A stretch of DNA of 64,000 nt. Source: Podocnemis expansa (lineage: Eukaryota > Chordata > Testudines > Podocnemididae). The notes beneath the pieces were generated by a model that did no database searches, was not told where the DNA came from, and saw only the letters and a list, made by a program, of their open reading frames with translations. Positions 46,290 to 57,679 of the stretch are shown piece by piece (position 1 is the first letter of the stretch; each line of letters starts with the position of its first letter). The stretch is from the NCBI GenBank assembly GCA_007922195.1, contig ML682067.1, positions 10,408,525 through 10,472,524 of the forward strand. The letters run 5' to 3'. Both the position numbers and the translations under genes were made by a program.

Positions 46290-48027
46290 AAAAAAGGGAT
46301 TATAGCCCCAACCTGTGCAGTTAGCTGAATACAACCTAGCTTCACAATACCATCACAATAAAACTGTAAGCAATGCTATTTTGCAGATGCTTTTTAAAAC
46401 TGCCCACGAAAGGTAATATACTTAGAGCCAGAGAGAGCCCTTCATTTAGTTAATGAAAGAAATAGCTTAGTGTTTATTGGTCCTCACCATAAAATATTGC
46501 TGTATGACAGTGCTCAGGAATGCAAGTGAAAGACTTGGATCTGTTGTCATATTTTTGTTAAAACTCAATATACCTTGACTCCTCCAGAGAACAACTCACT
46601 AAACTCCTGCCCTTATGCCTAGATGACCTTCCTGAGAAGCAACAGAAAAGAAAAAAGTATGTAACAGTCTCTCACAAGAGAATGCCCAAATGTTGTAGAG
46701 GTTCCAAAAACGCTTCTAACTTCATTAGTATACAGATCTCTCCTGGGATTTGGGTCGAATTTGATCATTTTCTTGGGCTTTCAAATGTTGCAAAACCCAG
46801 TGAAAACATAATGGAAAGTATTGTTACATTCACAGACTCACTGCTTCAGAAGTTTTCACAGTGAATGGGATGTTTTTAAAAGCTGAAACCAAAGCCAAAC
46901 AAACAATATGCAAATTGGGAAAGGAGCATATTAAAACCAGCTGATAGAAGGGAGAACTTTTTCTTGGATTTATCATTCCAGCTTTGGAAACTGCCTCAGG
47001 AACAAACTGTGCAAAGACATTTTCTTCTATTGCTTGTCAGGACACAAGGAAACATTTACACCATTCTAGAATCACGTGTAAAGCTGTGAGGATAGCGTTC
47101 TCAAAGGAATGCCTAAATGAAATTAGTTTGCTTTCTATTCCCAGCTTCATTTTTTAACCACAAAATCACCTCTTCAATAGGTTTTGAAGTAAAAACTATA
47201 TTTATGTGGATTGATTCCCCCTCCCTTAAAACAGTGTAAGCTTGCACTCTCCTCTCACATTTTTCATCATTGTAAAATAATTTCACCAGTGTTACAATAG
47301 TGTAAAACCAGATTAAGTAAAGAGAAAAATCAGCTTAGTAAAGATGTGTGGCTTTTCTAAAAAATTAGGAAGAATATAGATCCTTGCCTCTTCTGTATGT
47401 AGATAGAAGGGCTCTGTTTGGTTTTTTTTTTTTTTTTTCTTTTTTTTTTACTTTTTAAGACATCTAAGCATATCAACAGCTTTTTGCTAACAACTGATTT
47501 TTTTCATGTACTGTACAAATTAACCATTCATTTGGAGCAGGGTCTAAGTAGCCAATACATCAGTGTAAACCAGACTAAGACAAAATAAATGGACTTGCTT
47601 TATACAGGTGTAAATGAGATCAAAATATTGTCAATTTTGTCTATATAATACCAGATACATGTCTTAACTATGACATAATTAAAACATTGATAATGCCAGA
47701 GTTGGGAATGGGCTACATAAACTATTTTACTTAGCAGGGTAACAGAGGAAGAGGCTGGTGCAAATATTATAGGAGAATGATAAGTATGAATATCTTTGCT
47801 ATCTACAAACCTTCTAATCTACATATTAATATGTGCAATCCAAACATACAATAACAGCTATAGAAAAGAAATTATAAAAGGAGCGGTTACATATGTTGAT
47901 TATTAATTATGGCATATAACTTATTTCTCAGGTCCAGAAACAATCTGTATATAAGAATACTGTCTTTTCAAGTTCAGCATTTATTGCTGACTTTATATCA
48001 CAAATTGACCAAGATTATAGTTTCTGA
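46290..48027. other. Non-coding sequence, relatively repeat-poor
   Basis: A poly-T tract lies at about 47421-47450. No exon or transposon recognised over 1.7 kb. Confidence 0.4.
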
Positions 48028-48307
48028 GGCCAGGTCTACAATGGCGGCAAAACCTGGTGGCAGTCAACAGAAGTTACACAAGCTACACAGAGTAGCTTGC
48101 ATAACTCTTGTTGACTTCTTCAGTGTAGCATCTTCACTGTGCTATGCCAACAGGAAATGCTTTCCTGTTGACACAGTGCTATGGCACTTAAGGGAGTGGC
48201 TTTAGTAAGCTGATCACCGGATCAATTTAGTGGGTCTGACCACAGAGTTGATCCAGAAAGATCAATCTAATGTCAGTGAATTTGCCGCTGTCTGTGTAGA
48301 TGTGGCC
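48028..48307. mobile_element. Possible TIR element of the GTCTACA group, 280 bp
   Basis: Starts 'ggccaggtctacaatggc' and ends, inverted, 'ggccacatctacacagac'. It has internal GTTGAC and TTGATC halves. No clear flanking duplication (TGA versus ACA). Confidence 0.5.
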
Positions 48308-48662
48308 ACAAATTGTAAGTGAAAGGACAGCATTTCTGAATTTAGCCAAAAAGAACTGATGCTATCACAAAATCCAGGAATTAGGAAACATTTTCTATAG
48401 TAAAATAAAAATTCTCATGAATAGTTGATATTTAATGACAAATTATGACAGTACCTATGTACTATAATTGACTAGGAAAATATTGCTGTCTTTTGGATGC
48501 CCCATAAGTTCTGACATTCTGTTTTCTAATCTTTATGGTTATGGTTTAGCTACTAAAGTTTCCCTATTCAAATTTCCAGTTCTCAGTGATATCAATCTCT
48601 CATTTGTGAAGCCTTCCTTCTGGTTCCACTGGTTACTAAACAGATATGGTTTAACTCTACTT

Positions 48663-49098
48663 GGGTATGTCTACACTGGAGGTTCCGTTAAATTGACTTA
48701 ACAGGGTCAACATCAAGTCAACGTAAAGTTGACTGTGTTAAGTCAACTTAGAGAGTCTACATTCCAAACTCTTGTAGATCACCCATGTCCAAACTGGCAG
48801 CTGCTAGGTCAACTTAAAGCTTAAGTCAACCTTATTAAGTCGCCTTAAGAAAGTGTAGATGGGGCATAGCCCTTAAGTTGACTTAATAAGGTTGACTTAA
48901 GGGCTATGCCCCATCTACACTCACTTAAGTCAACTTAATAAGGTTAACTTAAGTGTTAAGTTGACCTAAAGAGGCAATGCTATTAAGTAGACTTAAGGAA
49001 GCTCTTAAGTTGACTTAATAAATTCCCAGTGTGGACAGTTTTCCTTAGGTCAGCTTAGGAAGGTTAAGTTGACCTAAGGCTCCAGTGTAGACATACAC
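48663..49098. mobile_element. Fold-back TIR element, 436 bp, with a perfect 27-bp central hairpin
   Basis: The ends are GGGTATGTCTACACTGG and, inverted, GTGTATGTCTACACTGG. The perfect 3-bp duplication is CTT (48660-48662, 49099-49101). The exact 27-bp arms 48852-48878 and 48895-48921 straddle the element's midpoint, so the whole element can fold on itself. Confidence 0.9.
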
Positions 49099-49101
49099 CT
49101 T

Positions 49102-49508
49102 AATAGTGAGGATGCATTAGATTTTTGCTAAGAATGTGTTAGCATGAGCATCATTCCTCATATAATTTAATGCAGAATGAAAATACAGTATAAATGCTTT
49201 AAATAATAAAACAGATTGTTGAAATTAAGCTATGTGATTATTATTCTCTGTAAAGTGCATGCCAATTCATTATCTCATCTGTGGGGTGCATGCACTTTCA
49301 TTATACTGGGTTTACACTTAATTGAAAAATGCCTAAATTAACTTTCTTCAGCAGAGATACAGATGAAGAGACTTGGTAAAGGAGCTACAGGAGAATAGAA
49401 AAATATTAAAACCTTAGATATATGCCAATCTTCTAATCTCCATATTAACAGAGAGCCAGCACTGCTGATGAAGTCTGCAAACTATCTGAACCTATTTAAT
49501 CATCTTTC
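49102..49508. other. Non-coding sequence
   Basis: AT-rich, no feature recognised other than the target duplication at its right end. Confidence 0.4.
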
Positions 49509-50119
49509 TGGAGCCCTGCAGATCCATGGGGATCCACTGCAGATCCGTGGTTATCTGCATCCGTGGATGTGGGTGAACAGACCTATTGCTGAGGATCAAC
49601 TCACAGATGTGGCTTCTATTTTTACCTTCTCACAGTGCGATCCATTGCTGAAGCCCCTGCGCTGATCTGTGGCAGCAGCACGCAGGGGAACCAGGTAGCG
49701 CTCCACTCAATCCTAGATTGTGATCTGCCAGCCAATCAGAGTCCCAAGCTGGGCCTTGGAGAGCCACTGCTGGCCTTTGATTGGCTCATTCCCCATGATT
49801 TCCCTGGCCACTTCTTCCTTTTCTTGTTTCCAGTTGGCAAGCCATTGCTGTCAATCAGAGATTTCGTTGGTGGGCAAGCAAATCTGATCGATAGCACAGC
49901 ATGTGAACCACAAACAAGAAAGGAAAAAATGGGTGGGACCCATATGGGGAATGAACTAATCAAAGGCTGAAATGCCGCATGTGAGTCCAAGCACGAGTGC
50001 AGATGCGGCTACAGATGCAGGTAAACCTTGGCATGCAGATTTGGGATTGAATCAATGCTATCACTGAGGGGATGTGGATCGGATGCGGTTCCACATTTTT
50101 GTACCCACGCAGGGCTCTA
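49509..50119. mobile_element. Non-autonomous hAT-like element, 611 bp
   Basis: The ends are TGGAGCCCTGC and, inverted, TAGAGCCCTGC. The 8-bp duplication is CATCTTTC (49501-49508) and CATATTTC (50120-50127), one mismatch. It has an internal inverted repeat: 49770-49830 ('gattggctcattccccatga') pairs with 49905-49970 ('ggggaatgaactaatcaaag'). The same internal segment occurs in the element at 57680-58541. Confidence 0.8.
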
Positions 50120-50184
50120 CATATTTCCTCTCAAGTAATCCAGTGAACCATAATGTGCTTGACATTTTTTAAAAAAGAATCCCA

Positions 50185-50342
50185 TTTGACTTAAGCAAAC
50201 ACATTTTTTATTGGGACACTTTCTTAAGTTGACTTAAGAGAAGGGTTGACTCACTAAGTCGATTTAATAAAATCAACTTTAAGTAGACTTTATTAAGTCG
50301 ACTCAATAAAGTCAACTTAGCTTTTGTAGTGTAGACATAGCC
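50185..50342. mobile_element. Right-half fragment of a GTCGAC-palindrome TIR element
   Basis: Ends 'ttgtagtgtagacatagcc' at 50342, with AAGTAGACTT and AAGTCGACTC-type palindromes. The left end is missing. Confidence 0.65.
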
Positions 50343-51495
50343 CTGCTTAGTAATCCTTTTCCATTTTTATGGTTTTCCTCTGAAACCTCTCCAGTTCATC
50401 AATATGCTCTGAATTGGGGACACCAGAACTGGACAAAGTATTTCTGCAGAAAATACAGGAGTCACATAACCTTTCTACTCACATTTGAGATAATTTTTGT
50501 CATGTATTCTAGGACTGAATTAGCTCTTTTGGCCACAGTGTCACATCAGAGGCTCATGTTCAGCTCATTATCCACCTACAACTCCCAAATCTTTTTCAGA
50601 GCCATTACTTCCCAGGAGAATGTTCTCTCTCCTGTTAGCATGGCCTACATTCTTTGCTCTCAGATGTATATACATTTATATTTAGCCATATTAAAATGAA
50701 TACTGCTTGCCTAAGCTCAATTTACCAAGCATTTTTAGACTGCACTGAGTCAGTGACCTGTTCTCTTCATTATTTATGACTCCCCCATTTTTGTTTTTGG
50801 TCACCTGTAAGCTTTATCAGTGATGATTGTTTTCTTCTAGGACATTGTTAAAAATTTTAAATAGGATAGGGTCAATAACCCATACCAGAGGGACCCAACT
50901 AGAAATGCATTCACTTGATGACAATTTCCGTTTACAGTTGTGTTTTGAAACCTATCAGTTAGCCATCTTTTAATCCATTAAACGTGTGCTATGTTTATTT
51001 TATACTGGTTTAGTTTTTTAATCAAAGGTCATGTGGTATCATTGAAAAGCCTTACAGAAACCTAAATATATTACCTTTATCTACTAGACTTGTAATCTCA
51101 TCAAAAATAGATACTGTATCAAATTATTTTTACAGGATCTATCTTCCAAATCCCCACGCTGATTGGTATTAATTATGTTACCCTCCTTTAAGCCTTTATT
51201 GCTCAAGTCCCATATCAAATGTTTCATTACCTGGCCCAAGATCAACATCAGCCTTTCAGATCTATAATTACCCAGGCACCCCCTTTTACCTTTTTTAATT
51301 ATTGGCACAACATTCTCTTTCTTCCAGTCTCCAGGAACTCCTCTAGTGTTCAAGACTTACTGAAAATCAACATTAACAGTCGGGTGACCTACTCACCCAA
51401 TTGTTTTAAAACTGCTGAAAGCAACTTGTTGCCTGAATCTGCTGATTTTAAAATATCTAACTTTAGTAGCTGCTGTTTATCATCCTCCTAAGAAG
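50343..51495 (-). pseudogene. CR1/L3-like LINE fragment with reverse transcriptase remnant
   Basis: The minus-strand translation near 51230-51350 reads 'GVPGDWKKENVVPIIKKGKR' and then 'GNYRSERL'. This is the N-terminal signature of LINE reverse transcriptases (family form: DWK..NVVPIFKKG...NYRPVSL). Toward lower coordinates, antisense text such as 'ggggacaccagaactggac' near 50418 is the C-terminal region that recurs in all reptile CR1 copies. The frames are broken by stops and indels, so the copy is dead. The 5' part, at higher coordinates, is missing where the next CR1 begins. Confidence 0.7.
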
Positions 51496-51656
51496 CTAGC
51501 AGAATGGAATATAAGAATACAACAGTTGCCGTACTGAGTCAGACCATGCTCCATCTTGTCCAGTATCCTGTCTCTGTCAGATCCTATACCAGAGCTTCAG
51601 AAGAAATATACAGAACAGGGCAGTTCTGGCGTGGTCCTCCCATCTTCCACTCCTGG

Positions 51657-51977
51657 GCTATGTCTACGCTACAGGGCTGAGGCAAGTCGACTTAATAAGG
51701 TCAACTTAGTGGGGCCCCGTTTCTTTAAGTCAACTTTATAAAGTCAGGTTAAGCAAAGGGATCCATTTAAAGTCAACTTTAGATGGGTCCCCTTGCTTAA
51801 CCTGACTTTATAAAGTTGATTTAAAAGGCTCTATTGTACTAAGTCGACTTTAACGGGCACCTTGTGTTAAGCCAACTTAATAAAGTTGACTTAATAAACT
51901 CCAAATGGGCCCAGGGAGTTGCTTAAGTTGACTTAAGCCTGCTTAAGTCAACTTAAGCCCCTAGTGTAGACATAGCC
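51657..51977. mobile_element. GTCGAC-palindrome fold-back TIR element, 321 bp
   Basis: The ends are GGCTATGTCTACGCTAC and, inverted, GGCTATGTCTACACTAG. The perfect 3-bp duplication is CTG (51654-51656, 51978-51980). The 21-bp arms 51734-51754 and 51795-51815 pair exactly and carry a private variant (AAGTCAGGTTAAGC with GCTTAACCTGACTT). It is inserted in the CR1 3' region. Confidence 0.9.
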
Positions 51978-52887
51978 CTGGATTCTGCTACTCTGAGATC
52001 TAGAACTTTCCCATGTATGAGGCTTCATTCCTGACTGCCTTACATGGCTAATAGCTATTGACAGATCTATCCTCCAGGAGTGTATCCAGTTCTTTTTTTT
52101 AACCCAGTTATATATTTGGCCATCACAACATCTCATTGCACTGAGTTCCACAGGTTAATTTGCATTGTGTACATCCCCTTCTTTGTATTGAATCTGCTGC
52201 CTATTAATTTTATCAGGTAAACTCCTGGCTTTTCTATTATGTTATTTACCCTTTCACACTTCTTTACTCACTTTTTCCATACCATTCATGATTTTATAGC
52301 CTTGTATTGTATTCTCCTCACTTAAGATGAATAGCCGTAACCTTTCACTGTTTCCTCATACTGAAGCCATTCCATACCTCTTATCGCCTTTCTTTTCCTT
52401 CTCTGAAGCTTTTCCGGTTCCACTACAACCTTTTTGAGATGGAGTAACCAGAACTAGACCCAATATTCCAGGTGTGAGTGTGCCCTGGATTTATATAATG
52501 GAATTATGATGTTTTCTGTCTTATTTTCTATCCCTTTTCCAATAGTTCTTTACATACATGTTACCCTTTTAAACCACTGCTATGCACAGAGTAGAAAGTT
52601 TCAGAGAAATATCCATGGTAATGCCAAAATCTCTTTCCTGAGTGGTAATGCCTAATTTAGCCCCCATCACTGCATATGTACTACAGTACTGGGATTATTT
52701 TTCCCCACATCCATCATTTGGATTTATCAACACTGATTTTCACCTGTCATTTTGTTGCCCTGTTGCCTACTTTTATGAGATTCCTCTGCAACTTGTCACA
52801 GTATGCCTTGGGCTTAACTTCCTTGAATAATTTTGTATCAGCTGCAAATTTTTTCACTTCCTCATTCACCCCTTTCCCAGATTATTA

Positions 52888-53396
52888 GGGTATGTCCACA
52901 CATATCTTTTAAATCGAAATAACACTGGTTATTTCAATTTAAAAAAAGATTAGGTCCAGAAGACATTTTCTTGTTCTGAAATGATGAACTGCATCCTTTT
53001 GAAACAAGAGACGTTATTTCCAAATAGCTTAAATCTACTTTAATTCAAATTGTCTGTTATTTCGAAATGGTTATTTCAAAATGACACCGTTCTGACATGT
53101 TATATCCAAATAACCATTATTTTGAAATAACACTTTTGCCCTTCTCCTTCCCAGGTGCCTTTCTTTTTCTATATATTGGGTGGGGGCATGGCCCATTGAG
53201 GGGGCCGTGTTGCCACATCTCCCATGCTGCCCTTTTCCTGCTTCAAAATAGCAAGTCCTGTGTCTGGACTTGTTATTATGATTTGAGGTTTTTGCTTATT
53301 TCGATTTAAGTTAATTCAAATTAAGGATTTTATTTTGAATTAACTTATTTCAATTTAACTTAAATCGAAATAAGCATGTACATGTGGACCTTAGCC
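52888..53396 (+). mobile_element. TTCGAA-palindrome TIR element, 509 bp
   Basis: The ends are GGGTATGTCCACACAT and, inverted, GGCTAAGGTCCACATG. The perfect 3-bp duplication is TTA (52885-52887, 53397-53399). The core contains 'cttctccttcccaggtgcct' and 'ccgtgttgccacatctccca', in the opposite orientation to 14865-15372 and 16333-16841. It is inserted in the CR1 reverse transcriptase region. Confidence 0.9.
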
Positions 53397-53666
53397 TTAA
53401 TGAACATGTTCAGTGACAGAAGTCCCAGTATAAACCCTTAGGGGATGCCACTCTTCACGTTTTTCCCATGTGAAAAAAAATGAGCATTTATTCCTACACT
53501 TGTTTCCTATCTTTCAACCAGTTGCTGAGCCATGAGAGGATTTTCCCTCTTGTCCCATGACTGCTTAGTTTCCCTAAGACCATTTCGTGATGGACCTTCT
53601 CAAAGGCTTTCTGAAAATCTGAGTACACTGTGTCAACTGAATCATGCTTATCCACATGCTTGTTCA

Positions 53667-54064
53667 CAGGAGCATTGTTGCTCCAAGGCAAGACTCAGGG
53701 CCTGGGCCCCACCACCCCCAAGGTCCCTGCCGCCTTGCCCCAATTTGGGCCTGGGCTTGATCCCGCCTCAGGCTCCTGTCACCGCAGGCAGCCAGGCCCT
53801 GGATCCCTGACCAGGAACAGGGTGGGAGCAGCAGTGCTACCGCGGGCAGCCAGACCCTGGATCCCCAGCTGGAATAGGGCCAGGAGCAGCAGTGCTGCTG
53901 CCAGGGGCCAGACCCCAGCTCCCCGGCTGGAAGCAGCGGCAATACCACTCCTGGTCCCATTCCCAGTTGGGGATCCAGGACCAGGCTGGCAGCCTGACAC
54001 TCGGGGCACTGGAGCTGGGACTTGGGGCACATACCCAGTGTGCCAGGTGCCAGTGATGCCCCTG
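53667..54064. mobile_element. GC-rich non-autonomous hAT element, 398 bp
   Basis: The ends are CAGGAGCATTG and, inverted, CAGGGGCATCACTGGC. The 8-bp duplication is CTTGTTCA (53659-53666) and CTTGTTGA (54065-54072), one mismatch. The GC-rich interior repeats 'gcagccaggccctggatcc'-like units. The same family lies inverted at 59198-59483. It is inserted in the CR1 reverse transcriptase region. Confidence 0.85.
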
Positions 54065-54716
54065 CTTGTTGACACCCTCAAAGAATGCCAATAGATTGGT
54101 GAGGCATGACTTTCCTTTACAAAATCCACATTGACCCTTTCCTTACAAATTATGTTCATCTATGTGTCTGATACTTCTGTTCTTTATTTTAATTTCTGCC
54201 AATTTGCCCAGCACTGAAATTAGGCTCATTGACTTGTAATTGCTAAGGTTGCCTCTAGAGCCCCCTTTAAAAATTGGTCTTACATTACCTATCTTCTAGT
54301 CGTGTGATACTAAATATATTTTCAGTGACAGGTTACATACAATAGTTAGTAGTCTGCATTTTCATACCTGAGTTCCATCAGAACTCTTGGGGGAATACAA
54401 TCTGGTTCTGATGACTTACTGCTGATTAATTTAGCAATTTGTTCTAAAACTTTTTCTATTAGCACATCAATTTGGGGCAGTACCTTAGATGTGTCATCCA
54501 AATAGCTGTGATGTGGGTATCTTCCCCATGTCCTTTGCACTAAAGACTTATGCAAAGAATTAATTTAGCTTCTCTGTAATGGTCTGGTATTCCTCAGTTT
54601 TCCTTTAACAATTTTGTCACCTACTGGCACCATTTGCTGCTCATGTACTTAATGTTTTTTACTATTAGCTTTTGCATCTTTAGCAAGTTGCTTCTCAAAT
54701 GTTTTTCTAGGTCTGC

Positions 54717-55312
54717 CTTCTTGTCAGTCTTTGGTTGCAGGAAATCAGGCCTTGTAGTTGAGGCAGTAGTGAAAGCCAGACATAGGGTCAGGACTGAGCT
54801 GAGGGCAAATGTAAGTGGTCTGGGGAAAAGCCATAGATCAGAACCAATGCCAAAATCCATAGAAAAGTAATGTCAGTGTTGTAGTTTAAGTCTAGATGCA
54901 GGCCAAGGGCTGACGATGGGTTGGAGTGAGTCTGAGGGCTTTGGGGACAAGAACAGGACTGGAATGGGTCAGTAACAGGGCTGGAGCAGGGTTGGAGTAG
55001 GGCATGGACAAGGCTGGGAACAAGGAAGCTGGGGCAGGAGCAGGAACTGGATCCAAAGCGGGCTGGAAGCCTATGGAGTCTGTTAAATGCAGAGGCAGCA
55101 GGAGTGTTCCTGGTTGGGTAGTGCTGTTGCAAAGAATGTGTATCTCTGGAGGGATCAGTGATATACCTGTGTGTATGGGGTCATCTGATGCAGGATGGGT
55201 TGGTGCAGCAACCCTGATGTCTGAGTCACCATGGGCTGTGCAGGATGGCTGAGTCCTGGCAGCTGAGTGATCAGCCTGGTCACCGGTTGCGGGTTTGTAC
55301 CGCACATGTGAG
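54717..55312. mobile_element. Unclassified insertion inside the CR1
   Basis: CR1-like sequence stops near 'ggtctgcctt' (54717) and resumes near 'tttgcctcacatttatta' (55312). The intervening ~600 bp is G-rich and minisatellite-like ('ggctggagcagggttggag'). No terminal inverted repeat was found. 'tctgcctt' and 'tttgcctc' may be an eroded target duplication. Confidence 0.5.
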
Positions 55313-57154
55313 TTTGCCTCACATTTATTATACTACATTTTACTTGCCAGAATTTGTCCTCCTTCTTACTTTCCTCATCAGGAATTGACCCAAATTTTAA
55401 AGTTACCTTTTCCTGTCCAACTGTCTCCATTGCTCTGCTGTTTAGCCATAGTGGCATTCTTCTGGGCCTCCCTTTGTTTTTTCTATATCTTGTTTGATTT
55501 GGGGTCTGAGCCTCTCTTATGGTGTTTTTCAGCTGTTTCTATGCTGCCTTCAGGCATTTTACCCCATGACAATTTCTTTTAATTTCTATCTAACTACCAT
55601 GCTCATTCTTGTGTAGTTCCCATTTTAAAAGTTAAAATACTATGGTGGCATGTTTTGTTTCCCACTTACAAGGATGTTACATTCAATTACTGTATGATCA
55701 CTGTTATCAAGCAGTTCAGCTATTGTTACTTCTTGGTCCAGAGCCTGTGCACCACTTAGGACTAAATCAAGAGTTGCCTCACCCCTAGTAGTTCTAGCAC
55801 TAGCTGCTGCAAGTAGCAGTTATTACTAGCGTCTAGAAATTTTATGTCTACATTATATCCTGAGTTGACATTTAGTCAGTCAATATAAGAATAGTTGAAA
55901 TCACCCGTTATTACTGTGTTTTCTGGGTTTGTAGCTTCTCTAGCTTCCTTGAGCATTTCACAGCCACTGACATCATCCTGGTCAGGTGATTTGTAATATA
56001 TTGCTATTGCTAACTCTTACTGTTCTTATATAGAATTCTTACCCTTAGAGATTCTATGGCACAGTTTGATTCTTTTTATGATTTTCATTTTACTTGGCTC
56101 TATGTTTTTTAACAGATAGCACTGCATCTGCATAATAACAACCTACTCTTTCATTCCTATACATTATTATGTTCTATTGATTATCCTCATTCCACCAAGT
56201 TCCTGTGATACCTATTATATCAATATCTTCATTTAATGACACAAACTCCATTTAGTACTTTAGACTTCTAGCACTTGAATATAACCACATATACATTTTG
56301 TCAGTTTTTAGTTGCTTTTCTTCATGTGTTATATTAAAGCAGGACTCCTTTATGTTCAACAGTTCCTCCCTAGCTCTCACCTGTACTTTAACAACTTTTT
56401 TCCTTTTAGCTATACTAGGGTATAGAGTTCCATCTTTAATAAATTTATCCCTATGGTATGTCTCCACCTGAACCATGTGGTCCCCTGTATATGTCAGTTT
56501 TCCCCCACCACTTAATTTAAAGATATCCTCTACCATCTTTCAATTTTATGTGCCAACAGTCTGGATCCATTTTTGTTAAGGTGAAACCCATCCCTGCTTT
56601 ACAGACTACTACTTTCCCAAAAGGTTCTCCAATTCCTAAAAGTCCTAAATTCCTCCTCCTTACAACATTGTTTCATCCACAGATTTAGACCTCACAATTC
56701 TGCCTGTCTTTCTGGCCCTACACATGGAACTGGAAGCACTTCAGAGAATGCTACCATGGAGACACTAGGCTTCAGTCTCTTAGCTAGCAGCCCAAATTTG
56801 GCTTCTATTACCTCCCTCCTAGCTTTTTCTGTGTCTGGTGCTTACATGTACCATGGCCACTGGCTCCTCCCCAACACTACTTCTAGGGATATTTAGATGT
56901 CTCCTGATACGTTCTACCTTTGCACCCGATAGACAATTCACCATGAAGTGTTCCTGGTCACCACAAACCCCACTATCTATGCTTCTGATAATTAAATCTC
57001 TGCATTACTGCTGCTGGTCTCTTCTCTGCCACTGAAGGGGCACCCTCAATGCAAGAAGATAGCATGAAATCATTTGGAAGATGGGTCCCAGCTACCAGAT
57101 TGTTTCCTTTAATGCTGTCCTGATCCCAAAATTTTATTCTCAACATCAACACAA

Positions 57155-57350
57155 GGGTTATGTCTACACCAGAAATGCCACTGGCCTGGGAAAAGACCCA
57201 GGGCTTGCCATGCTGGGACTTGGGGCTTGTGCCCTGCCACTGCAGCAACTGCCACAGGTGGCCCAGCGGTGGACCCAGGGCTCGGGTGCTGGGAATCAGG
57301 GCTTGATTTGCCTTCTAACTGTACTTTGGTTTTAAGGGTGTAGACTCATT
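57155..57350. mobile_element. Possible short TIR element
   Basis: Starts 'gggttatgtctacaccag' and ends near 'aagggtgtagactcatt'. It has a GC-rich centre with 'gacttggggcttgtgccctg', related to the GC-rich hAT interiors. The boundaries are uncertain. It abuts the 5' limit of the CR1. Confidence 0.4.
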
Positions 57351-57679
57351 AATTGTTACTATTTTAATCAGTTTTCAATTAAGATCAATTAGAAGGAAAA
57401 TCAATAGATGTAATTTACAAATAAGACAAGCTATGTTATGTTAGAGCTTTAACCTATTTCCAACTTTAATTTGGGTTATTTTATGAGATTTGGAACAAGA
57501 AAGAATAGGATTCCAGTGGTGCTTAAATATTACAGTAATTGAAGATCTATAAATACTATACATGCATCGATTGTGGCATCACATGTAGCTAGATAGATAC
57601 AACCAAACACAACAAGCATGGACTGCTTGATTAACTTCAGTGTGGACAAATGATGACCAGATTCTGACTTGCTTTAAGA
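57351..57679. other. AT-rich non-coding sequence
   Basis: No feature recognised. Confidence 0.4.

Larger units (their letters stand above)
51505..57140 (-). pseudogene. Near full-length CR1 LINE, nested with four insertions
   Basis: On the plus strand the 3' region starts near 51505 ('gccgtactgagtcagacc'). The reverse transcriptase C-terminus lies near 52200-52500. Antisense RT follows, with the translation 'DTVYSDFQKAFEKVHHEMVL' and 'ILSWLSNWLKDRKQV' on the minus strand near 53494-53650. The endonuclease region lies near 55600-56250, and an ORF1 esterase-like remnant ('CLSGAKVERIRRHLNI') near 56870-56950. This is the expected CR1 order ORF1, endonuclease, reverse transcriptase, 3' UTR. Removing the insertions 51657-51977, 52888-53396, 53667-54064 and about 54717-55312 leaves roughly 3.8 kb, near the usual CR1 length of about 4.5 kb. 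All frames are disrupted. Confidence 0.8.
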
